DNA of 64,000 nt. It comes from Pseudomonas putida. Lineage in GTDB: Bacteria > Pseudomonadota > Gammaproteobacteria > Pseudomonadales > Pseudomonadaceae. The position numbers were made by a program, and so were the translations under genes. The notes under the pieces are model-generated. The model had not been told where the DNA came from. It made no database searches and was given only the letters and a program-made list of their open reading frames with translations. The stretch spans positions 4,650,001 through 4,714,000 of the forward strand of contig NZ_CP066306.1 of the NCBI RefSeq assembly GCF_016406145.1. The letters are read 5' to 3'. Shown here one piece after another: positions 1-8,295 of the stretch; within the stretch, counting starts at the first letter, position 1; every line of letters begins with the position of its first letter.

Positions 1-740
1 GGAAGGCCGAGGCGATCGACGTGGTGTTCGAGTGCACCGGGCTGTTCACCGACCGCACCAAGGCTGCGGCGCACCTGGCAGCCGGGGCTGGCAAGGTGAT
101 CGTCTCGGCACCGGCCAAGGGCGCCGACGCCACCGTGGTGTACGGCGTCAATCATGACATTCTGCGTGCGTCGCACCAGGTCATTTCCAACGCCTCCTGC
201 ACCACCAACTGCCTGGCGCCGATCGCCCAGGTGCTGGACCGCGAGTTCGGCATCGAGCAGGGGCTGATGACCACCATCCATGCCTACACCAACGACCAGG
301 TGCTGACCGACGTCTACCACAGCGACCCGTACCGTGCGCGCTCGGCGACCCAGTCGATGATCCCGAGCAAGACCGGCGCCGCCGAAGCCGTGGGCCTGGT
401 GTTGCCGGAACTGGCCGGCAAGCTGACCGGCATGGCGGTACGGGTACCGGTGATCAACGTGTCGCTGGTCGACCTCACCGTCAACCTCAAGCGTGAGGCC
501 ACTGCCGAGCAGGTGAACCAGTTGTTCCTCGAAGCCAGCCGGCATTCCAAGGTGCTCGGCTACAACGCCCTGCCGCTGGTCTCATGCGACTTCAATCACA
601 ACCCGTTGTCATCGATATTCGATGCCAACCATACCCGCGCCAACGGCAGGATGCTCAAGGTGCTGGCCTGGTATGACAATGAGTGGGGGTTCTCCAACCG
701 CATGCTGGATAACTGCCTGGCATTGTGCAGCGCCCGCTGA
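1..740 (+). CDS. gap: glyceraldehyde-3-phosphate dehydrogenase, 3' part
   Basis: Type I GAPDH, the NAD-dependent oxidising phosphorylation of glyceraldehyde-3-phosphate in the cytoplasm. The gene is cut by the left window edge: the frame is open from base 3, and about 245 of the usual ~333 residues are present. The catalytic Cys lies in [12 protein letters not shown] (codons near 190-225), and the C-terminal catalytic domain is complete to [13 protein letters not shown]. In P. putida this enzyme works beside the Entner-Doudoroff genes, which would lie to the left. The product is certain; which gap paralogue it is comes only from gene order. Confidence 0.95.
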   Translation, partial: KAEAIDVVFECTGLFTDRTKAAAHLAAGAGKVIVSAPAKGADATVVYGVNHDILRASHQVISNASCTTNCLAPIAQVLDREFGIEQGLMTTIHAYTNDQVLTDVYHSDPYRARSATQSMIPSKTGAAEAVGLVLPELAGKLTGMAVRVPVINVSLVDLTVNLKREATAEQVNQLFLEASRHSKVLGYNALPLVSCDFNHNPLSSIFDANHTRANGRMLKVLAWYDNEWGFSNRMLDNCLALCSAR

Positions 741-759
741 GCGCAGGCGCTTGCTGGGG

Positions 760-866
760 TAGGAGCGGCCTTGCGTCGCGAAAGGGCTGCAGAGCAGCCC
801 CAGGGTATTCTGAGCGCTACAGTTGGGGCCGCTGCGCGGCCCTTTCGCGACGCAAGGCCGCTCCTA
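760..866. repeat. extragenic palindrome with perfect 27-bp arms
   Basis: Two perfectly complementary 27-base arms, 760-786 and 840-866, flank a 53-base loop that contains its own small GC hairpin. The arm begins TAGGAGCGGCCTTG and ends GTCGCGAAAGGG. The same core occurs again at 31970-32050. This is a REP/BIME-like element. It lies just after gap and before the iron-regulated sigma gene, so it could also stop or insulate transcription, although there is no T tract. Confidence 0.85.
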
Positions 867-901
867 CCGACAATCTTTACCTTTTCCTAACACTTCCAGG
901 C

Positions 902-935
902 TTGACCTTCAGGCAAGATGATAAGCATTATCATT
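902..935 (+). promoter_or_regulatory. Fur-controlled promoter of the ECF sigma gene
   Basis: A Fur-box-like inverted repeat, ATGATAA-gca-TTATCAT (918-934), overlaps the probable -10 element CATTAT (926-931). A -35 TTGACC (902-907) stands 18 bases upstream. Iron-loaded Fur bound here would block polymerase, so the sigma gene and, through it, the heme module should turn on under iron limitation. Motifs were read by eye. Confidence 0.75.
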
Positions 936-960
936 AACCTTTCGTCGGCCAGGTCCCCCT

Positions 961-1473
961 GTGAGTCAGTCCCGGTTCAACTCTGTCTTCCTCGTTCAGC
1001 GCCTCCCCCTATTGCGAACCTTGCAACGCATGGTGGGCAACCCCAGCACCGCCGAGGACCTGCTTCAGGAAACCTACCTGCGGGTGTCCCGCGCTCTGGG
1101 GGAGCGGCCCATCGAACACCTCGAGCCCTTCGTCTTCCAGACCGCGCGAAACCTGGCCCTGGACCATCTGCGCACGCGCCGGGTGCAATCGCGCATGCTG
1201 GTCGACGATGTGCCCGAAGAAATCCTGCACAACGTCGCCGCGCCGCTGAGCAGTAGCGAAGATGCCGCACACGCCGAGCAACTACTCAAGCACCTGAGCG
1301 TCAGCCTCAACCAGTTGAGTGAGCGTCAGCAGCGCATTTTCATCCTCAGCCGCCTGCACGGTGCCAGCTACCTGGAAATTGCCGAGCAACTCAATGTCTC
1401 GGCCAGCACGGTCCAGAAGGAGCTGAAACTGATCATGGCAATCTGCATGGGTGTGGCCGAACGCCTGAAGTAA
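961..1473 (+). CDS. FecI-type ECF sigma factor of heme uptake
   Basis: Iron-starvation sigma factor of 170 aa, the normal size for the FecI family. Region 2 is recognisable around residues 10-75 (AEDLLQETYLRV, FVFQTARNLALDHLR), and region 4 with its helix-turn-helix around 110-165 (LSERQQRIFILSRLHGASYLEIAEQLNVSASTVQKEL). It starts at GTG 961; no strong ribosome site is visible. The next genes are its FecR-type regulator and a TonB receptor, the standard cell-surface signalling order. The layout resembles the HxuI/HurI heme systems of pseudomonads, so it probably drives transcription of the receptor. The exact name is inferred. Confidence 0.9.
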   Translation: MSQSRFNSVFLVQRLPLLRTLQRMVGNPSTAEDLLQETYLRVSRALGERPIEHLEPFVFQTARNLALDHLRTRRVQSRMLVDDVPEEILHNVAAPLSSSEDAAHAEQLLKHLSVSLNQLSERQQRIFILSRLHGASYLEIAEQLNVSASTVQKELKLIMAICMGVAERLK

Positions 1474-1563
1474 GACGACCGCTGGCCACCCGAGCTCGGC
1501 GAAGCGCTTGCCACGCCCCGTCTTAGCCTTGATCATTCGGGAAAATCATTTCAAGGATTCACC

Positions 1564-2526
1564 GTGACCGACAGCCCCGCCCCTCGCCCGCCGACCGCAG
1601 GGCCCGACGCCCGCGCCCGTGCGATGGACGAGGCGCTGGACTGGCTGGTCCGCCTGCAATGCGCCACCGAAGCGGACACGCTGGCCTTCGAGCAGTGGCT
1701 GAGCGCCGCGCCGGAAAACGCCGTGGCCTACGTCGAAGCCGAAGCCCTGTGGAACGGCACGCCGGTGCGCCAGGCCGCCACGCAAATGCATCAGGAGCGG
1801 CGCCGCTCTGTACGCGGGCGTCTGCGGGCTCACTGGAAACCCCTGGCGACCGCCGCAGTACTGCTGGTCGGGCTGTTCACCGTGGGCAACTTGCCGATGC
1901 GCCTGCAGGCCGACCACCTGACCGTGGTGGGCGAACGCCAGCGCCTGCAGCTCGATGACGGGGCCAAGGTGCTGCTCAACACCAACTCGGCTTTCGCCAG
2001 CGACGTGCGTGAAGGCCGCCAGGTGGCGCGCCTGCTGCAAGGCGAGGCGTTTTTCCAGGTACCAGGTGGTGCACAGCTGCCCTTGGAAGTGCAGGCCGGC
2101 CCGCTGCGGGCGCAGGTGCGCGACACCGATTTTGCCGTGCGCTACCTCGATGGCGAGGCGCAGGTTCGTGTGCAGCGCGGCGACGTCGATCTGCAGGCCG
2201 CCAGCGACCAGCGTATCCGCCTGAGCGCGGGTGACAGCATCAGCGTCGGCCCGCAAGGCTTCGGCCAGCGCCAGCGCCCGGACATGCACAAGGACCTGGC
2301 CTGGGTCGATGGGCGCCTGGTGTTCGAGAACTGCCCGCTTAGCCAGGTGCTGGCCGAAGTGCGGCGCTATTACCCGGGCTGGATCATCAACCGCAACGCC
2401 CACCTGGACGATATGGCGGTAACCGGCAACTACCGCCTCGATCAGCCGCTGGAGACCTTGCGCGCGCTGGCCCATATCACCTCTGCGCAACTGCACGAAT
2501 ACCCCGCCGTGGTCATCCTCAACTGA
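1564..2526 (+). CDS. FecR-type anti-sigma / sigma regulator
   Basis: Inner-membrane regulator of 320 aa that passes the signal from the outer-membrane receptor to the FecI-type sigma factor encoded just upstream. Residues 1-85 form the cytoplasmic sigma-binding domain (DEALDWLVRLQ...FEQWLSA...AYVEAEALW). A single membrane segment lies near 95-112 (PLATAAVLLVGLFTVGN), followed by the periplasmic FecR domain (TVVGERQRLQLDDGAKVLLNTNSAF) and a C-terminal part with GRLVFENCPLSQVLAEVRRYYPG. The GTG start at 1564 follows AAGGA at 1552-1556. It matches HxuR/HurR-type proteins in context. Confidence 0.9.
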   Translation: MTDSPAPRPPTAGPDARARAMDEALDWLVRLQCATEADTLAFEQWLSAAPENAVAYVEAEALWNGTPVRQAATQMHQERRRSVRGRLRAHWKPLATAAVLLVGLFTVGNLPMRLQADHLTVVGERQRLQLDDGAKVLLNTNSAFASDVREGRQVARLLQGEAFFQVPGGAQLPLEVQAGPLRAQVRDTDFAVRYLDGEAQVRVQRGDVDLQAASDQRIRLSAGDSISVGPQGFGQRQRPDMHKDLAWVDGRLVFENCPLSQVLAEVRRYYPGWIINRNAHLDDMAVTGNYRLDQPLETLRALAHITSAQLHEYPAVVILN

Positions 2527-2652
2527 CCTGAAAACTATTTTTACGCGATCGCCCCACCCCGCCCGTCTCGTTATAGCCAATGCAACTGATTCTTGTTTGA
2601 TAACAGGAACGGTAATCATCTATAACAGTTCGCGCGTCAGGGAGCGCTTTCG

Positions 2653-5241
2653 ATGTCCACAGGTCCAACTAGCCCGTCCCCTCTTCCCCGCCGTACCGGC
2701 CAGCTGTCCCTGCTGACCCTGGCCCTGCTCGCCAGTGGCGCCTGCGGCTTGCCGGCGCTGGCCGCAGAACCTGCGCAGGCGACAAGCCCGCGCATGGGCG
2801 ACTACCGCTTCAGCATCACCCAGCAGCCCCTGGTCGAGGCAATCAACGCCTTCAGCCAGGTGACCGGCTGGCAGGTGGGTTTCAGCGCCGAACTGGCCGA
2901 CGGTGTGGCTTCGCCAGGTGTCCACGGCTCGCTGCCTCCGGAAGCGGCACTGAAACAACTGCTGCAAGGTACCGGCCTGGGCTATCGCAAGATCAGCAAC
3001 GGCAATGTGGTGCTGGAGCGCCAGACGGCGGGCAATGCCATTGCCCTGCAGCAATTGACCGTCAGCGCCACCCGTAGCGCCCAGGACGTCAGCCAGGTAC
3101 CCAGCACCGTGAGCGTACAGACCCGCGAACAGCTGGACCGGCAGAACGTCAACAGCATCAAGGAACTGGTGCGCTACGAGCCTGGCGTGTCGGTCGGCGG
3201 CGTTGGCCAGCGCAGCGGCCTGAACGGTTACAACATCCGCGGTATCGACGGCGAACGCATCCTCACCCAGATCGACGGTGTGTCGATCCCCGACAGCTTC
3301 TTCTACGGCCCCTACGCCCAGACACAGCGCAACTACGTCGATCCCGAGATCGTCAAGCGCGTGGAAATCCTGCGCGGCCCGGCCTCGGTGCTGTACGGCA
3401 GTAATGCCATCGGCGGTGCGGTGAGCTACTTCACCCTCGACCCGGACGACATCATCAAGCCCGGCAAGGATGTCGGCGCGCGGCTGAAGACCGGCTACAG
3501 CTCGGCCGACGACAGCTGGCTGACCTCCGCCACCGTGGCCGGCCGCCAGGGCGATTTCGATGGCTTGCTGCACGTGAGCCAGCGCAACGGCCACGAAACC
3601 GAATCCTACGGTGAAGACGGCGGCACCGGCCTGTCGCGTACCGAAGCCAACCCGGAAGACGTGCGCACCACCAACGTGCTGGCCAAGCTTGGCTGGAACT
3701 ACGCCGACGACGCGCGCCTGGGCTTCACCTATGAACGCTACAAGGATGACCGTGACCAGAACATCCTAAGCGCCGTGGGCGGTCCGTTCATTCCAGGCTT
3801 TGGTGCCATGAACTCCTACCGCATGCGCCAGGGCAACGACACCGTCACCCGCGAGCGCTTCGGCATAAACCACGAGTTCGGCCTCGACAGCCTGGTCGCC
3901 GACCACGTGAAATGGAGCCTGAACTACCAGATCGCCAAGACCGACCAGCGCACCGATGAGCTGTATGTCGCGTCGGGGCGGCAAGTGCTGCGCGACCGCC
4001 AGACCACCTACAAGGACCGCCAATGGGTGTTCGATGCCCAGCTGGACAAAGCCTTCAGCATCGGCCAGACCGATCACCTGCTGACCTACGGCACCACCAT
4101 AAAGCATGAAGAAGTGACCGGCTCACGCAGCGGCTCCGGCACCTGTGTGGCCATTGGCGGTAGCTGCACCGCCATCGGCCAGGACAGCTCGCGCGACGGC
4201 CAGGCCCTGGTCAGCGATTTCCCGGACCCGACCATCAACACCTACAGCCTGTTCGTGCAGGATGAAATCCGCTGGAACAACTGGACCTTCCTGCCAGGTG
4301 CCCGCTACGACTACACGCGCATGGAGCCCAAGTTCACCGACGCGTTCCTGCGTGGCATTCAGGGCTCGGGCGCAGCGCCAGGCGCCCTCGACGACTCGGA
4401 CAAGAAGTGGCACCGCGTGTCGCCCAAGTTCGGCCTGACCTACGCCTTCAACGACAACTACACCTGGTACGGCCAGTACGCCGAAGGCTTCCGCACGCCG
4501 ACAGCCAAGTCGATGTACGGCCGCTTCGAGAACCCGACACTGGGCTACAGCGTGCAGGGCAACCCCGGGCTTGAGCCGGAGAAGAGCAAGAGCTACGAGA
4601 CCGGCCTGCGTGGCAACTTCGATGCCGGTAACTTCAGCGCTGCGGTCTTCTACAACAAGTACCGCGACTTCATCGACGAAGACGCCGTGCAGTCGGCCAA
4701 CCTGGAAACCACTTTCCAGGCCCACAACATCAAGCACGCCACCATCAAGGGCGCCGAGGTCAAGGGCCGCCTCAACCTCGACCACTTCGGTGCGCCAGAA
4801 GGCCTGTACACCCAGGGTTCGATCGCTTACGCCAACGGCCGCAACGACGACAACGGCCAGCCGCTGAACAGCGTCAACCCACTGACCGGCGTGTTCGGCC
4901 TGGGTTATGAGCAGCCAAACTACGGTGGCCTGTTGAGCTGGACCCTGGTCAAGCGCAAGACCCGCGTCGACGACACCACCTTCTTTGCCCCCGACGGCGC
5001 AAGCTCGCAGTTCCGCACGCCCGGCTACGGTGTGCTGGACCTGAGCGGCTTCTACAAGGTGACCGACGATGTCACGGTCAATGCCGGGCTATACAACCTC
5101 ACCGACAAGAAGTACTGGCAATGGGATGACGTGCGCGGCTACGACGGCCAGGGTGAAGCGGGTGTGACCCAGCCTGCCAACCTCGACCGCCTGACCATGC
5201 CAGGGCGCAACTTCGCCATCAATGTGGTTTGGGATATCTGA
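2653..5241 (+). CDS. TonB-dependent heme receptor with signalling domain
   Basis: Outer-membrane heme receptor of 862 aa. A long signal peptide (residues 1-37, ending ALAAEP) is followed by an STN signalling domain (about 50-115, YRFSITQQPLVEAINAFSQVTG), the plug (about 130-260) and a 22-strand barrel ending in the usual aromatic-rich C-terminus (FAINVVWDI). FRTP at 613-616 and NPGLEPEKS from 637 correspond to the FRAP and NPNL boxes of heme receptors. The STN domain, with the sigma/FecR pair upstream and heme oxygenase downstream, supports heme uptake linked to surface signalling (HxuA/HurA type). No convincing target promoter of the ECF sigma was found in 2527-2652. Confidence 0.9.
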   Translation: MSTGPTSPSPLPRRTGQLSLLTLALLASGACGLPALAAEPAQATSPRMGDYRFSITQQPLVEAINAFSQVTGWQVGFSAELADGVASPGVHGSLPPEAALKQLLQGTGLGYRKISNGNVVLERQTAGNAIALQQLTVSATRSAQDVSQVPSTVSVQTREQLDRQNVNSIKELVRYEPGVSVGGVGQRSGLNGYNIRGIDGERILTQIDGVSIPDSFFYGPYAQTQRNYVDPEIVKRVEILRGPASVLYGSNAIGGAVSYFTLDPDDIIKPGKDVGARLKTGYSSADDSWLTSATVAGRQGDFDGLLHVSQRNGHETESYGEDGGTGLSRTEANPEDVRTTNVLAKLGWNYADDARLGFTYERYKDDRDQNILSAVGGPFIPGFGAMNSYRMRQGNDTVTRERFGINHEFGLDSLVADHVKWSLNYQIAKTDQRTDELYVASGRQVLRDRQTTYKDRQWVFDAQLDKAFSIGQTDHLLTYGTTIKHEEVTGSRSGSGTCVAIGGSCTAIGQDSSRDGQALVSDFPDPTINTYSLFVQDEIRWNNWTFLPGARYDYTRMEPKFTDAFLRGIQGSGAAPGALDDSDKKWHRVSPKFGLTYAFNDNYTWYGQYAEGFRTPTAKSMYGRFENPTLGYSVQGNPGLEPEKSKSYETGLRGNFDAGNFSAAVFYNKYRDFIDEDAVQSANLETTFQAHNIKHATIKGAEVKGRLNLDHFGAPEGLYTQGSIAYANGRNDDNGQPLNSVNPLTGVFGLGYEQPNYGGLLSWTLVKRKTRVDDTTFFAPDGASSQFRTPGYGVLDLSGFYKVTDDVTVNAGLYNLTDKKYWQWDDVRGYDGQGEAGVTQPANLDRLTMPGRNFAINVVWDI

Positions 5242-5258
5242 CTGAGCTGATCGGTACT

Positions 5259-5321
5259 GGCCCTATCGCCGGCAAGCCGGCGACAGGGCCGGAACCGACA
5301 ACACAAAGGCCCGGTTTTTTT
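5259..5321 (+). repeat. REP hairpin followed by terminator-like T run
   Basis: A near-perfect hairpin (5259-5272 with 5277-5290, loop CAAG) contains the GCCGGCAAGCCGGC core of the second palindrome family in this window. A second possible stem (5286-5290 with 5308-5312) leads into a run of seven T (5315-5321). The element probably reduces read-through from the receptor gene into hemO. Its termination strength is unknown. Confidence 0.7.
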
Positions 5322-5382
5322 ACTCTCCCCACCCCACTGTTTCGTCTTGTCACTAGACGCCCCCAATCCCCAAGGACACCCC

Positions 5383-5976
5383 ATGACCGACCGCCCAGCC
5401 CTGCGCTCGCAACGCCTCAACCAGGTCACCCACGCCCCGCACACCGAGCTCGACGCCCTGGTCAAATCCCACGCACCGTTCGACAGTCGCGAGAGTTTCG
5501 CCCGTTTCGTCGTCGCCCAGTACCTGTTCCAGTCCGAACTTCAGGCCCTGTACAACGACCCGAAATTGATCGCCATCGTGCCTGACCTGGCCCAGCGCTG
5601 CCGCGCCGATCAAGCCCGCCTGGACCTCGCCGACCTCAATACCGAAGTTCCAGCTGCAGTATCCGGCGCCTTGCACGACCCAAGCCTGGCAGAGGCGTTG
5701 GGCTGGATCTTCGTCTCCGAAGGCTCCAAACTGGGCGCCGCGTTTCTGATCAAGCGGGCCGTGGCCCTGGAACTGTCCGACAGCTTTGGCGCCCGCCACC
5801 TGGGCGAACCAGCCGGTGGCCGCGCCGAGGGTTGGAAGCAGTTCACCCGAATCCTCGATGGCCTGGCGCTGTCCGCCGAAGAAGACGCTGCTGCCGAACG
5901 CGGCGCAGTTGCCGCGTTCGAGCGCTTCACCGAACTGCTCAAACATGCCTACGCCGCCGACAGCGCGCTGGCCTGA
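5383..5976 (+). CDS. hemO: heme oxygenase
   Basis: Cytoplasmic enzyme that opens heme to biliverdin, iron and CO, letting the cell use the heme imported by the upstream receptor. It is 197 aa from ATG 5383, chosen because AAGGA sits 8-12 bases upstream; an earlier TTG frame start lacks this. It closely resembles Pseudomonas PigA/HemO: LRSQRLN, APHTELDALVKS with proximal His20, and GWIFVSEGSKLGAAFL. Aligned by eye to PigA from memory, Asn13, Lys28 and Phe110 match its heme-orientation residues (Asn19, Lys34, Phe117), while PigA Lys132 is Arg125 here. A non-alpha biliverdin product is therefore likely but not certain. Confidence 0.93.
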   Translation: MTDRPALRSQRLNQVTHAPHTELDALVKSHAPFDSRESFARFVVAQYLFQSELQALYNDPKLIAIVPDLAQRCRADQARLDLADLNTEVPAAVSGALHDPSLAEALGWIFVSEGSKLGAAFLIKRAVALELSDSFGARHLGEPAGGRAEGWKQFTRILDGLALSAEEDAAAERGAVAAFERFTELLKHAYAADSALA

Positions 5977-6030
5977 TACGCTTAACCCGGCCGCCCTTCC
6001 GGTGGCCGGACCGTTTTTCGCAGTGAGACC

Positions 6031-6438
6031 ATGACCCGACCTGCCCGCTCGAAACTGTCGCGCCTGCTGTATGGCATCCTGGCTTACGTAAGCCTGGGTA
6101 TCGGCCTGGTCGCCATAGTCATTCCTGGCCTGCCGACCACCGAGTTCATCCTTCTGGCCGCCTGGGCAGCGACACGCAGCTCGCCGCGCCTGTCGGCATG
6201 GCTGGAGAACCACCGGCTGTTCGGGCCTATCCTGTTCAACTGGCGCAATGGCAAGGTGATCCAGCGCCGGGCAAAGGTCAGCGCAACCCTCAGCATGCTG
6301 GTGTGCGCAGGCCTGATGCTGGCCTTCCTTGACCATCACTGGCCGGTATTTCTGGCCATCGCCGGCATGACCCTGGGCAACCTGTGGATCTGGTCACGGC
6401 CAGAGCAGGCATGCCCGCCCGCGTCACAGGCTCAGTAG
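6031..6438 (+). CDS. DUF454 (YbaN-like) inner-membrane protein
   Basis: Small membrane protein of 135 aa. It has an N-terminal hydrophobic hairpin (LLYGILAYVSLGIGLVAIVIPGLPTTEFILLAAWAATRSS), a short loop with ENHRLFGPILFNWRNGKVI, and C-terminal membrane segments. IPGLPTTEF and NWR..GVI-like positions are the family signature. No biochemical role is known to me. In pseudomonads it often sits next to heme or iron genes, and here it follows hemO by 54 bases and may be co-transcribed. Its last 15 bases overlap, tail to tail, the end of the arcD pseudogene. Confidence 0.85.
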   Translation: MTRPARSKLSRLLYGILAYVSLGIGLVAIVIPGLPTTEFILLAAWAATRSSPRLSAWLENHRLFGPILFNWRNGKVIQRRAKVSATLSMLVCAGLMLAFLDHHWPVFLAIAGMTLGNLWIWSRPEQACPPASQAQ

Positions 6439-7858
6439 CCCTGAATACAGCGCATAAGCTGCCAGAGCCGCGCCAATCAGCACCGCCGCAAAGATCAACT
6501 TCTCCCACGTGGTGAACAGCACCTGGCCTTGCTCATGCTTGGCCCGGGCGAACAGGATCACCCCTGGCGCATACAGCAATGCCGACAGCAGCAGGTACTT
6601 GAGCCCACCGGCATACAGCAGCCACAGCGCATACACCAGCGCCACCAACGCCACCAACAGGTCCTTGCGGCGCAGCGCCTCTTGCCCGGCATAACTCTCC
6701 CCGCGCAGTGCCAAAAGCACCGCGTAGGCGGCTGACCACAGGTACGGCACCAGGATCATCGACGACGCCAGGTAGATCAGGCTGGTGTAGGTACCCGCCG
6801 AAACCAGGGTGATCAGCAAGAACCCCTGGATCATGCAGTTGGTCAGCCACAGGGCATTGGCCGGCACATGGTTGGCATTTTCCTTGGCCAAAAAACGCGG
6901 CATGGTCTTGTCCCGTGCCGTGGCGAAGAGAATTTCGGCGCACAGCAGTGCCCACGAGAGCAAAGCGCCGAGTAGCGAAACCGCCAGGCCGATGCTGATC
7001 AGCAACGCGCCCCAGGGCCCGACGATGTGCTCAAGCACCGATGCCAGTGAGGGGTTCTGCAGCCCGGCCAGTTCCGGCTGGGTCATTACGCCCAGCGACA
7101 GCACGTTGACCAGCACCAGCAGCGCCAATACCCCGAGAAAGCCGATCACCGTGGCCTTGCCCACATCGGTACGGCGCAGAGCCCGTCCTGAATAGACACT
7201 GGCGCCTTCGATACCGATGAACACGAATACGGTGACCAGCATCATGTTGCGCACCTGGTCCAGCACGTTACCGAACTGCGGGTTGCTCACGCCCCAGATA
7301 TCCCGGGTAAAGATGTCGGCGCGGAAGGCGAAGGCGGCGATGACGATGAATATCAGCAGCGGCACAACCTTGGCCACGGTGGTCACCTGGTTGATGAGGT
7401 TTTTACGCCGCTTCCTTGATGCCACGCAGCACCAGAAAGTGCACCGACCACAGCAGCAATGAGGCACAGCCGATGGCAATGGGCGTATTGCCCTCGCCGA
7501 ACACCGGAAAATAGAAACCCAGGGTACTGAACAGCAGCACGAAGTACCCCACGTTGCCCAGCCAGGCGCTGATCCAGTACCCCCACGCCGAGGAGAAGCC
7601 CATGTAATCGCCAAAACCTGCCTTGGCATAGGCATACACCCCTGAATCCAGTTCAGGCTTGCGGTTGGCCAAGGTCTGGAACACGAAAGCCAGCGCCAGC
7701 ATGCCCACTGCGGTGATACCCCAGCCGATCAGCACGGCACCGACATCCGCGCGCGCCGCCATGTTCTGCGGCAACGAGAAGATGCCGCCGCCAATCATCG
7801 AACCGACCACCAGTGCGATCAACGCGCCTAGGCGCAGTTTCTGTCCTGGTTCGCTCAT
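6424..7858 (-). pseudogene. arcD: arginine/ornithine antiporter ArcD, second copy, frameshifted
   Basis: A full-length but broken copy of the basic amino-acid antiporter. The first frame (7858 down to the TAA at 7405-7403) reads [31 protein letters not shown] to GIKEAA. The remainder, from [13 protein letters not shown] to the C-terminus, continues in another frame. Compared with the intact paralogue at 8296-9723, the only length difference is seven extra bases, GGTTTTT on the plus strand (7398-7404). Without them the junction would read AAFINQV, matching AAFINLV of the paralogue. The total of 1435 bases equals the paralogue's 1428 plus 7. Start ATG 7858 has a GAGGA ribosome site. No other lesion is seen, so inactivation looks recent. 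Confidence 0.9.
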
Positions 7859-8295
7859 GCGATTCCTCGTCTTTTGTGCGTGTTGTCACAACGCTGAAAC
7901 AGCTTTATCTGCATATAAATAGGGCCACTTATAATAGACAAAGCCATTAAAGCTATAGCACTCATAACTCTTTTGTCTATACCGGCCGACCGAGATAAAC
8001 GCTTGTCCGACGTGCAACTTTAACCACCTCGATGATCCGTGGAATTTATTGAGAAAAGTTTGCGAAAACGGCAAAAACGACTAGCTTCAGAGTTCGCAGG
8101 CTGAACAGGGCGTTTGTTCTGGTTGTACATGGAGGTGCCAGGGTACAGGGCCTGCAACAGGGCTGTCGGCACTCTCCAGGAGTCAAGTGAAGGAAATTTC
8201 CTACTTCACAACGCCATGAACTGATCCATGTCAGATCATGGCCCCGGCGACGGATTTATTCTGTCGTCAACGTTCTCCTGGTACGGAGTTGTTAA
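7859..8295. other. divergent control region between the two arcD copies
   Basis: This 437-base gap separates the minus-strand arcD pseudogene from the plus-strand arcD. The half next to the pseudogene (about 7895-8070) is unusually AT-rich and holds several TATA-like stretches on the minus strand, but no clear ANR box. The half next to the intact gene holds the ANR-type promoter described separately. No open frame with a credible start and family match was seen. Confidence 0.6.
8221..8262 (+). promoter_or_regulatory. ANR/FNR-type promoter of arcD
   Basis: CTGATCCATGTCAG (8221-8234) keeps the TGAY-N4-RTCA core of the ANR/FNR site, with changes only at the outermost bases. A -10 element TATTCT lies at 8257-8262. 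The box centre is therefore about 41.5 bases before the expected start near 8269, which is the spacing of class II FNR activation. This fits the known anaerobic induction of the arginine deiminase pathway in pseudomonads. Confidence 0.7.

Noticed and set aside
2606..2638. GGAAC and CGTC as an ECF promoter for the heme receptor
   Set aside because: The spacing between the two elements is 24 bases, far from the usual 16-17.
7403..7858. Separate short membrane protein of 151 aa
   Set aside because: It is the 5' part of the frameshifted arcD and matches the paralogue residue by residue up to the insertion.
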